From: Flavipsychrobacter stenotrophus
Lineage (GTDB): Bacteria; Bacteroidota; Bacteroidia; Chitinophagales; Chitinophagaceae
Assembly (NCBI GenBank): GCA_947372365.1
Contig: CANBTK010000055.1
Location: 1-8,088, forward strand
Length of the DNA stretch: 8,088 nucleotides
Reading direction: 5' to 3'
Every line of letters begins with the position of its first letter. The stretch's first letter is position 1. The position numbers and the translations under genes were made by a program. Of the stretch, positions 1-5,583 are shown piece after piece. The notes below the pieces were generated by a model. That model made no database searches. It was not told where the DNA came from and was given only the letters and a program-made list of their open reading frames with translations.

Positions 1-494
1 ATGTGGTTGTCTTTAAGCATCACCATATCATACAGGCCCATACGGTGGTTTACGCCGCCGCCTATGCGCACTGCATCTTTTTCGAATTGCCTGAAAAGCG
101 GGGTTGTTTTACGGGTATCCAGTATTTTGGTTTTGTATTCTTTTATTGCAGTTACATACTGGTTGGTGAGCGTAGCAATGCCACTCATGCGCTGCATGCA
201 ATTCAAGGAAAGGCGCTCTGCTTTTAATATCGTATGCACACTTGCATCAACTTCAAAAGCTACTTCGCCAACACCAGCAGTATCGCCATCCGTTTTGTAA
301 ATACGGAATGTAGCATCTGGTTCCAGGTAATGGAATATCTGCTGCGCAAGGGCGATACCGGCAATTATGCCTTCTTCTTTAATTTTCAGTACAGCGCTGC
401 CACGGGCAGTAGCTGGTATACTGGCTAGTGTAGAATAATCGCCCGGGCCAACATCTTCGTGCAACGCTGCTTTAATAAATTCCTGTGTATCCAC
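1..494 (-). CDS. nadC: Nicotinate-nucleotide pyrophosphorylase (quinolinate phosphoribosyltransferase), 3' end cut by window edge
   Basis: NadC converts quinolinate and PRPP to nicotinate mononucleotide, CO2 and pyrophosphate in cytosolic de novo NAD synthesis. The 164 visible codons cover the N-terminal domain and the start of the barrel; roughly the last 110 residues lie outside. Active-site residues are visible with the family's spacing: R94 in KAERLSLN, R128 and K129 in DTRKTTP, H150 and R151 in GGGVNHR, and K161 in MLKDNH. The frame has no ATG and an in-frame stop lies upstream. GTG at 494 is preferred: it puts about 12 residues before HEDVG and lies 18 bases after a TAnnTTTG box. TTG at 515 is the alternative and would add 7 residues, but it overlaps that box. 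The exported protein gene upstream ends 78 bases before this GTG. Family assignment is secure; the start is less so. Confidence 0.95.
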   Translation of the reverse strand, partial: MDTQEFIKAALHEDVGPGDYSTLASIPATARGSAVLKIKEEGIIAGIALAQQIFHYLEPDATFRIYKTDGDTAGVGEVAFEVDASVHTILKAERLSLNCMQRMSGIATLTNQYVTAIKEYKTKILDTRKTTPLFRQFEKDAVRIGGGVNHRMGLYDMVMLKDNH

Positions 495-512
495 GCTTTT
501 GTAATTAGCGTG

Positions 513-520
513 CAAAATTA
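513..520 (-). promoter_or_regulatory. Candidate Bacteroidota -7 promoter element upstream of nadC
   Basis: Read on the minus strand this is TAATTTTG, a match to the Bacteroidota -7 consensus TAnnTTTG, 18 bases before the GTG at 494. No convincing -33 TTTG lies 19-21 bases upstream, so nadC may instead, or also, be read through from the gene above. The support is the match plus a box-to-start distance like that of three other genes in the window. Confidence 0.4.
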
Positions 521-572
521 AGGGATAGTATGATATGTTTAAGTTATCTTTTAATAATCAGTGTATATCCAT

Positions 573-1562
573 TTACTTGCCAGTACCCTCCTCCGCCGTG
601 TTTTCTATGCTGCCGGCTATACGGGCCAGGTCCTTATCCTTAAAGGCCCAGGAAAACATATGCCACGATGCATACAGCACCCCTGTGCGGGAAGAATAGG
701 CTGAAACATACTTATCGGAACCATCTACAACAAACGACAGATAGTATATTTCGCGCTTATCATCCAGTATCAGTTTACTCAGTTGCTCAGTGCTCAAAAA
801 CTTTAGCGGGTAAGGGTACGATTCTTTCAGATTGGCTGTTGTCAAAGAACTATCCATAAAATAGTTGCCGCGCTTATCACGCCCCTGTATCCGCGTATAA
901 TCAGGTATGTATAAGGTATCTTTCTTCAGGGCTTGCAGCTTGCCATCGGCAAAATGGCGGGAGCCATCCATACCCGAAGCCGACTGCAAGTGGGCGTTGG
1001 CTGCTAACAGGTAACCCCGCAGTAAAGCTGCATTCCAGTTATAGAAGTGTACACTATCCAGCAAATACCCCATCTGGTTTATATCATACTTGTTCTTTGA
1101 ATCATAATAAGGGTACATATTAGAGCGCATATTATTCTCCGGGTATAACAGCAGCATGGCATGGAAGTACTGTTTTTTGAATTTGCCCTTTTTATTGAGT
1201 TCTGGGGACCACAGGCTATAAGTAAGGTGCTGCATAAAATTATGCTTACCAGTATAGTACACCCCGAAAGTAAAGAATGTGTAGCCTGTTTTGCCCTCAT
1301 AGCCAGGCAACTCTTCTGGCCTGATTATCTTATATGGTGTGTATTTCCAGGCATCGCGTATTACTTTTTCGTATTGTTCCAGTTCGGCATAATCGCGGTA
1401 TTGCAAAATAAAGATAGTGGTGCTTTTCTTTAGCTGCTCAAGATACTTTCCCCGTTTTTCATTGCTGTAGGGCGAAGGGACGGGGCCGGGTGCGAAGACG
1501 GTGAGTTGAGCATGTGCTGCCATGCAGTAAAAAAGGGCAAATAAGGCAATCAGCTTTCTCAT
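573..1562 (-). CDS. Exported protein of unknown function, 329 aa
   Basis: I do not recognise this family. The N-terminus is a clear Sec signal peptide: MRK, a hydrophobic stretch at about residues 4-17, then AHAQ with likely cleavage after residue 18 or 19. The Cys at 13 sits inside the hydrophobic core, not in a lipobox, so a lipoprotein is unlikely. The mature protein is rich in Tyr, Phe, Lys and Asn, with no predicted transmembrane segment, no zinc-binding or hydrolase motif and no repeats. It is probably a soluble periplasmic or secreted globular protein. The ATG at 1562 fits the signal peptide well. No TAnnTTTG box lies in the usual place upstream, so it may be read from the toxin-antitoxin or dehydrogenase promoter. 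It begins about 60 bases beyond the second copy of the dehydrogenase 3' end, so before any insertion it would have directly followed the dehydrogenase gene. Confidence 0.85.
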   Translation of the reverse strand: MRKLIALFALFYCMAAHAQLTVFAPGPVPSPYSNEKRGKYLEQLKKSTTIFILQYRDYAELEQYEKVIRDAWKYTPYKIIRPEELPGYEGKTGYTFFTFGVYYTGKHNFMQHLTYSLWSPELNKKGKFKKQYFHAMLLLYPENNMRSNMYPYYDSKNKYDINQMGYLLDSVHFYNWNAALLRGYLLAANAHLQSASGMDGSRHFADGKLQALKKDTLYIPDYTRIQGRDKRGNYFMDSSLTTANLKESYPYPLKFLSTEQLSKLILDDKREIYYLSFVVDGSDKYVSAYSSRTGVLYASWHMFSWAFKDKDLARIAGSIENTAEEGTGK

Positions 1563-1622
1563 AGGTGCGGGTATGATCTGGATAGTGTTAGGCGTTCACG
1601 GCCAGGACTGGTTTAATGGGCA

Positions 1623-1673
1623 TACAACTCAATACACACATTCTTAGGGGCTCTAAAGAAGCGCAGGGCATCC
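1623..1673 (-). repeat. Second, displaced copy of the aldehyde dehydrogenase 3' end (direct repeat copy A)
   Basis: This stretch matches 2263-2313 at a constant offset of 640 bases, 48 of 51 positions identical. The three differences fall at 1649, 1650 and 1653. Identity stops sharply at 1674/2314; on the other side it fails at 1622/2262, apart from one chance match. In the dehydrogenase frame copy A would read DALRFFRAPKNVCIEL, with TE changed to RA and the TAG stop changed to TAT, running three codons to a TAA. Both codon changes alter the protein, which suits a relic without selection. It begins 7 bases after the toxin stop. Confidence 0.9.
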
Positions 1674-1680
1674 AACAATA

Positions 1681-1971
1681 TCAACCTTTCAATTTCGCCT
1701 CAGGATTGCGGCTGGTATGGAAAACTGCATACACAACTATAGTATCCTTAATTATCTTAAATGCAATGATAAAAGGGAATTTCTTTACAACAACATGCCT
1801 GTAACCAGCTTCCGCCTTGCTGTAAGACAATGGATGCATTTGCAATTTGTTGTAGCAGGCTTCAAGCTCCAGCAGGAATAACTCACCCAGCCCTATGCGC
1901 TCTTTTTCGTACCATGCATACGCGTCAGCCTGCATTCTGATAGCCCTCGGCTTGAAAACAAGTTGGTGCAT
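1681..1971 (-). CDS. RelE/ParE-superfamily toxin of a type II toxin-antitoxin system
   Basis: This 96-residue protein has the layout of the RelE/ParE fold. A helical N-terminal half (residues about 9-46, with AYAWYEKERIGLGELF resembling the ParE helices) leads into beta strands: YRHVVVKKFPFIIAFKI at 57-73 and DTIVVYAVFHTSRNP at 76-90. The latter is the conserved C-terminal strand and basic tail, with H85 and R88. Members either cut ribosome-bound mRNA (RelE) or inhibit gyrase (ParE); the sequence does not tell me which, and the Y-R-x-V...FPF...VVYAV pattern is nearest to the ParE-like group. The ATG lies one base after the antitoxin stop (TGA-T-ATG), so translation is probably coupled. The gene is full length and undamaged. 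It ends 7 bases before the displaced dehydrogenase fragment. Confidence 0.88.
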   Translation of the reverse strand: MHQLVFKPRAIRMQADAYAWYEKERIGLGELFLLELEACYNKLQMHPLSYSKAEAGYRHVVVKKFPFIIAFKIIKDTIVVYAVFHTSRNPEAKLKG

Positions 1972-1972
1972 A

Positions 1973-2212
1973 TCACATTGCCTTTTTACCCCTTATTATT
2001 TCCTTTGCTTCATCCCAACTGTAAGATTTTGTTTTGCCTGATGTATGCAGGTCATGCTCCTCATTCAATAGGCTAAGCTGCTCCTTTGTGAATACATTTT
2101 TTTCAGCTTCCTGTATATCATCTTCCAGCAAGGTATAAAGGGCCTTTAGCTTTTTCTGGTCTGCATCAGCAAGGTAGCCCATCAGCTTCTTTCTAATCGT
2201 ATTTACAGTCAT
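1973..2212 (-). CDS. Antitoxin of a RelE/ParE-type type II module
   Basis: A 79-residue, highly charged, mostly helical protein lying directly upstream of the toxin, in the usual antitoxin-first order. The N-terminal part (MTVNTIRKKLMGYLADADQK, then KLKALYTLLEDDI) would supply dimerisation and possibly DNA binding. The C-terminal part, with SGKTKSYSWDEAKEIIRGKK at 58-77, resembles the conserved tail of Bacteroidota antitoxins paired with RelE/ParE toxins and is probably the toxin-wrapping segment. No classical ribbon-helix-helix or helix-turn-helix motif is evident, so the DNA-binding fold is unassigned. The ATG at 2212 lies 15 bases after a TAnnTTTG box and about 50 bases after the dehydrogenase stop. 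Autorepression is expected from the system type but no operator could be defined. Function rests on pairing and on the tail motif. Confidence 0.8.
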   Translation of the reverse strand: MTVNTIRKKLMGYLADADQKKLKALYTLLEDDIQEAEKNVFTKEQLSLLNEEHDLHTSGKTKSYSWDEAKEIIRGKKAM

Positions 2213-2227
2213 GCTATGGTCTTTTTA

Positions 2228-2235
2228 CAAATTTA
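2228..2235 (-). promoter_or_regulatory. Candidate -7 promoter element of the toxin-antitoxin operon
   Basis: The minus strand reads TAAATTTG, matching TAnnTTTG, 15 bases before the antitoxin ATG, with an A-rich stretch (AAAAAGA) in the short leader. No good -33 TTTG lies 19-21 bases upstream. The box is inside the segment between the direct repeats, so the operon appears to carry its own promoter instead of depending on the dehydrogenase gene. Confidence 0.5.
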
Positions 2236-2261
2236 CCGATTCACTATGAAATTCTTCGTGC

Positions 2262-3719
2262 CTACAACTCAATACACACATTCTTAGGTTCTGTAAAGAA
2301 GCGCAGGGCATCCCAGCCACCTTCGCGGCCGACACCTGAGTTTTTGAAGCCGCCGAATGGGGTACGCAAGTCGCGGAGCAACCAGCAGTTGACCCATATT
2401 ATCCCGCTTTGCACTTTGGCTGCAACGCGGTTAGCGCGGCTAATATCTTGTGTCCAGATGGTTGCGGCGAGGCCGTAGTCGCTGGTGTTGGCAAGTTGCA
2501 GTGCTTCTTCTTCGGTTTTAAAGGATTGCAACGTAACTACCGGGCCAAATATCTCTTCCATATTGGTGCGGCATCCTGCGCCCAGGCCTTCTATTATAGT
2601 TGGGGCAATGAATAAACCATTTTCGCAGCGGCCAGTTCCTTTTATGGCAGTGCCACCAAGTAACACTTTGCCGCCTTCCTGCTTGGCCAGTTCTATGCAG
2701 CTGAGTACCTTATCGTAATGCAGCTTGCTCACTACTGCACCCTGCTTGCTGGTATCAGCAAGTGGGTCGCCAACGGTTAGTTTTTGTACGCGGGCAATAA
2801 ACTCTTCTTTAAATTTTTCGTAGATGCTTTCTTCCACCAATATGCGGCTACCACAAAGGCATATCTGCCCCTGGTTGGCAAAGCTGGATTGGATGGTTGT
2901 ATTCATCATCTTGGCCCAGTTGCAGTCGGCAAAAATGATGTTGGGGTTTTTGCCACCCAGTTCCAACGATATTTTCTTGAACATAGGTGCGGCTACCGAG
3001 GCAATGTCCTTTCCTGCACGCGTACTGCCTGTAAACGATATGGCCTTTATTTGCGGATGCGCTACAATAGCCGAGCCGCAGCCCGGGCCGGTGCCATGTA
3101 TAATGTTTAAAACACCAGCAGGCAAGCCGGCTTCCTTGCAAATAATACTGAGCAGGTAAGCGGTCATAGGGGTTACTTCGCTGGGCTTGGCAACCACACA
3201 ATTTCCAGCAGCCAGGGCCGGGGCAATTTTCCATGTAAACAGATACAATGGTAAATTCCACGGCGATATGCAACCCACAACACCAACTGGCTGGCGGAGT
3301 GTATAGTTGATAGCCTTATCTTCCATATTATGGCTATCGGTGCTGAAATGCATGATGCCTGTAGCGAAGAACCTGAAGTTAGATGATGCGCGTGGTATAT
3401 CCACACGCTTACTGAGCGATAATGGCTTGCCATTATCATTGGTTTCGGCAAGCGCAAGGGCATCAAGGTTATTATCTATCAGCTCGGCAATTCGGTTGAG
3501 TACCTTAAAGCGCTCTTCGGTAGTTGTAACACTCCATGCCGGGAAGGCTGCTTTAGCGGCGGCAACAGCCGCTTCTACATCACTGATATCACTGTCCGGG
3601 GTCTGGCTATATACTTCGCCCGTTGCCGGGTTTACATTATCTATGTATTGGCCATTTATGGGTGCCTGTAGTTCACCGCCTATGTAGTTAGCTATATGTG
3701 CCGGAGCTGAAAGATTCAT
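2262..3719 (-). CDS. Aldehyde dehydrogenase, 2-aminomuconate / 2-hydroxymuconate 6-semialdehyde type
   Basis: A complete 485-residue NAD-dependent aldehyde dehydrogenase of normal length. It oxidises an aldehyde to the acid through a cysteine thiohemiacetal. Catalytic residues are all present: C287 in NQGQICLCG, E253 in SLELGGK, and N155 in SPWNLP. The cofactor-binding K178 in AKPSE, FTGST at 229-233 and EIFGP at 389-393 are also present. The C-terminal WVNCWLLRDLRTPFGGFKNSG pattern is characteristic of muconic semialdehyde dehydrogenases (ALDH8-like); R449 or R452 is a candidate for contacting the substrate carboxylate. With nadC nearby, 2-aminomuconate semialdehyde from the kynurenine pathway is the favoured substrate; the hydroxymuconate analogue of catechol meta-cleavage is the alternative. 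The gene starts 34 bases after the M16 gene with no separate promoter evident, so they are probably co-transcribed. Its last 51 bases are duplicated downstream of the toxin-antitoxin operon. Confidence 0.93.
   Translation of the reverse strand: MNLSAPAHIANYIGGELQAPINGQYIDNVNPATGEVYSQTPDSDISDVEAAVAAAKAAFPAWSVTTTEERFKVLNRIAELIDNNLDALALAETNDNGKPLSLSKRVDIPRASSNFRFFATGIMHFSTDSHNMEDKAINYTLRQPVGVVGCISPWNLPLYLFTWKIAPALAAGNCVVAKPSEVTPMTAYLLSIICKEAGLPAGVLNIIHGTGPGCGSAIVAHPQIKAISFTGSTRAGKDIASVAAPMFKKISLELGGKNPNIIFADCNWAKMMNTTIQSSFANQGQICLCGSRILVEESIYEKFKEEFIARVQKLTVGDPLADTSKQGAVVSKLHYDKVLSCIELAKQEGGKVLLGGTAIKGTGRCENGLFIAPTIIEGLGAGCRTNMEEIFGPVVTLQSFKTEEEALQLANTSDYGLAATIWTQDISRANRVAAKVQSGIIWVNCWLLRDLRTPFGGFKNSGVGREGGWDALRFFTEPKNVCIEL
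2263..2313 (-). repeat. Direct repeat copy B, inside the 3' end of the aldehyde dehydrogenase gene
   Basis: These are the codons for the last 17 residues of the dehydrogenase (DALRFFTEPKNVCIEL plus most of the stop). The same sequence appears at 1623-1673 with three mismatches. Copy B keeps the FFTEPKN reading expected for this enzyme family, so it is the functional copy. Confidence 0.9.
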
Positions 3720-3753
3720 GTTGCGAAATTAAGTAAATCAGAGTTTTTATAGT

Positions 3754-5037
3754 TTATATCACCACTATCTCGTAAAACTGGTTGGGGTCGTAGTACTTAT
3801 TGGCCAGTGCCTGAAGCTCTTTTGCGGTTATGGTTTTATAAATGTTGATGTTGTTATTAAACTGTTCTTCGGTAAAGCCACTGAGTAAAAGGGAACGCCA
3901 GCGCTGCAAAATAGAGAAGGGGCCGTCCAGGTCGCCCAATATGCCACCCAGCAGGTAGTTCTTAACCAGCAGCAACTCCTCGTCATCGGCAGGCTCGTTG
4001 CACAGGGTTTCCATCTCTTTGTATATTTCCTTTACTGCCAGCTCGGTTACATCCCTGCCGGTTTCGGTTTGTATAAGCATGGAGCCGCCATTTAACTCAG
4101 GTATCAGCGAGCTATGTATGCCATAGGTATAACCTTTTTCTTCGCGGATATTGCTCATAAGGCGCGACCCAAAGTAACCACCGAAAAGCGTATTCAACAC
4201 TACCATTGGGGTATAGTCGGGGTGGTGGCGGTTAGGGAATATCCTGCCCAGGCGTATAGCGCCCTGTACGCCATTAGGGTCGTTGCTGAAGCGCTGCACC
4301 CTTTCCTGCATTGCAGGCAAGGTAAATTCCGGCTTAGCAATTGCCATAGGCGTTAAGGGGTAAGCACCAAAAACACTATTCAGTGCCTTTACTTCATTTT
4401 CGCCTACTTTGCCGCCCATAAAAATGCGGGCATTGGCCAGGTTGTAGTTGCTCTTGTAAAAACCTACCAGGCTTTCCCTTGTTATGGCTTCAATGCTTTC
4501 CAGTTTTGAAAAGCGGCCGTAAGGATGCGCCTCGCCAAAAAGCAGCGCGTCAATTTTCTGGTTGGCTACAAACTCGCACTGGCGCAGGTTTACCAGCAGG
4601 CGCTGTATGGCGTTGCGCTTGTGTATTTCCACTTCATGCTCGGGGAAAGTAGCTTCTGTGAGTATTTCGAGCACCATTGGCAGCAGCTTTGGCAGGTGCT
4701 TAGCCAGCGAATACAGCGTAATGCTGCTATTATCGTTGCCAGCGCTCACTTTTAGCTGTGCGCCGTAAAACTCCAGCGCTTCGTTTATTTCTTCGGATGT
4801 GTGCTTGCTGGTGCCATTTTTCATGATACCCGCTGTGGCGTGTGCTACTGATGCCTGTGGCTCGTACCATATGCCTGCGGGGAAAATCCAGTCTATCTGT
4901 ACTACATCCTGCACTCCTGCACCCACCCAGTAAAGGGGTAGGCCATTATCCAGTTTTGTTGTATTGAGTGGGGGGAGCTTATAATCAAATTCTATTGCGT
5001 CGTGTATAGCGGGCGGTGTGCTTCTATCTACAGTCAT
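3754..5037 (-). CDS. M16-family peptidase-like protein lacking the zinc-binding HxxEH motif
   Basis: A complete 427-residue two-domain M16 (pitrilysin/processing-peptidase) homologue. The N-terminal domain (about 20-210) has the family pattern LDNGLPLYWV, then IWYEP and KNGT. Where active members have HxxEH, this one has H66-A-T-A-G70: the catalytic Glu is Ala and the second His is Gly, so it should not bind zinc or cut peptides alone. The C-terminal domain (about 235-427) keeps GGYFGSRLMSNIREEKGYTYG, including the conserved R298 and Y305 that help hold substrate. This is the layout of the non-catalytic partner subunits that pair with an active M16 protein. No active partner is adjacent in the window. 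No signal peptide is evident. ATG at 5037 follows a purine-rich AAAGAAAGG and lies 17 bases after a -7 box. Confidence 0.9.
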   Translation of the reverse strand: MTVDRSTPPAIHDAIEFDYKLPPLNTTKLDNGLPLYWVGAGVQDVVQIDWIFPAGIWYEPQASVAHATAGIMKNGTSKHTSEEINEALEFYGAQLKVSAGNDNSSITLYSLAKHLPKLLPMVLEILTEATFPEHEVEIHKRNAIQRLLVNLRQCEFVANQKIDALLFGEAHPYGRFSKLESIEAITRESLVGFYKSNYNLANARIFMGGKVGENEVKALNSVFGAYPLTPMAIAKPEFTLPAMQERVQRFSNDPNGVQGAIRLGRIFPNRHHPDYTPMVVLNTLFGGYFGSRLMSNIREEKGYTYGIHSSLIPELNGGSMLIQTETGRDVTELAVKEIYKEMETLCNEPADDEELLLVKNYLLGGILGDLDGPFSILQRWRSLLLSGFTEEQFNNNINIYKTITAKELQALANKYYDPNQFYEIVVI

Positions 5038-5054
5038 GGAGCCTTTCTTTTTAC

Positions 5055-5062
5055 CAAAGATA
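5055..5062 (-). promoter_or_regulatory. Candidate -7 promoter element upstream of the M16-like gene
   Basis: The minus strand reads TATCTTTG, matching TAnnTTTG, 17 bases before the ATG at 5037. A TTTG at 5078-5081 is only 15 bases upstream, shorter than the usual 19-21, so the -33 element is doubtful. It lies in the 98-base gap after the acetyltransferase, the largest gap among the first four genes, which fits a new transcription unit covering M16 and the dehydrogenase. Confidence 0.45.
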
Positions 5063-5135
5063 GCATTCTGTAAAAATCAAACGGATAGAAATAACAAATG
5101 AGGGGATATTAATTGTCCGGGCATCCTGGTTATTC

Positions 5136-5576
5136 TTAGGCAAGCTCTTTTTTCATCAACAAATGTGCAATACCCACTTCTTCAAACTCGCCTCCGACAG
5201 TTTTGTAGCCCAATGCTGTATAAAAGCCGGACACCACTTTGCGGGCATGAAGCGAAACCTGCTTGTACCCTTTGTTGGCGGCATACTTTTCGGCTGATTC
5301 CATGAGTAGGCGACCAATGTTTTTGCCTTGCCAGGCATTGTAAACAGCCATCTGGCGGAACTTTATGGTGGTGCTGTCCAGGTGGTGCAGCATCAGGCAG
5401 CCTATCACATCTTCGCCATCCTTTGCTACGAATATGTCATCATCGGCATCCATGGCCAGGCTTTCGTTTTTCAGCGACATGCCCAGTGGCTTGCGCAGCA
5501 CCTCTTCCCGCAGTTGCCAAACGGCCTGGTACTCGGGCGATGCAGCATGGGTTATGGCTATTGTTATCGGGTTCAT
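5136..5576 (-). CDS. GNAT-family N-acetyltransferase, ElaA-like
   Basis: A 146-residue single-domain GNAT enzyme, which transfers acetyl from acetyl-CoA to an amine or similar group on an unknown substrate. The central strand and loop are FRQMAVYNAWQGKNIGRLL at 73-91; Q83 to G88 (QGKNIG) corresponds to the acetyl-CoA pyrophosphate-binding Q/RxxGxG/A loop, with Asn in place of the middle Gly. The C-terminal half SLHARKVVSGFYTALGY at 108-124, followed by FEEVGIAHLLM, matches the ElaA-type pattern, including the family's typical HA-x-x...FY-x-x-LGY. Residues 17-32 (QAVWQLREEVLRKPLG) also fit the ElaA-like N-terminus. No signal peptide, so cytosolic. Its start lies only 7 bases after the stop of the vWA gene, so the two are probably translated from one mRNA, though no functional link is evident. 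Confidence 0.88.
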   Translation of the reverse strand: MNPITIAITHAASPEYQAVWQLREEVLRKPLGMSLKNESLAMDADDDIFVAKDGEDVIGCLMLHHLDSTTIKFRQMAVYNAWQGKNIGRLLMESAEKYAANKGYKQVSLHARKVVSGFYTALGYKTVGGEFEEVGIAHLLMKKELA

Positions 5577-5583
5577 GAGTGGC

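Larger units (their letters stand above)
1674..2261 (-). mobile_element. Putative minimal toxin-antitoxin cassette between direct repeats
   Basis: The 588 bases between the two repeat copies hold only the antitoxin and toxin genes, about 49 bases of promoter and leader before the antitoxin, and 7 bases after the toxin stop. The flanking repeats are the last 51 bases of the dehydrogenase gene, so the neighbouring gene keeps an intact end. That layout is typical of elements integrating into a gene's 3' end. I see no integrase, transposase or convincing terminal inverted repeats, so any movement would have used functions supplied from elsewhere. A local duplication followed by deletion could give the same picture. 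Mobility is an inference; the repeat-flanked layout is seen directly. Confidence 0.5.

Noticed and set aside
1..428. Plus-strand open frames over the first 430 bases
   Set aside because: The minus strand here encodes NadC with all its active-site residues, so the plus-strand frames are shadows.
1621..2313. An insertion sequence or integron cassette
   Set aside because: There is no transposase or integrase and no convincing terminal inverted repeats. The 51-base flanking repeats are far longer than a usual target duplication, and no attC-like folded site was seen.
2848..3466. Alternative-frame minus-strand frames inside the dehydrogenase gene
   Set aside because: They overlap conserved cofactor-binding and catalytic codons of the dehydrogenase, and their own products show no family resemblance.
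5038..5135. A rho-independent terminator in the gap after the acetyltransferase
   Set aside because: The only possible stem (GGAT with ATCC around 5104-5126) is too short and AT-poor in the wrong place, and no T-run follows.
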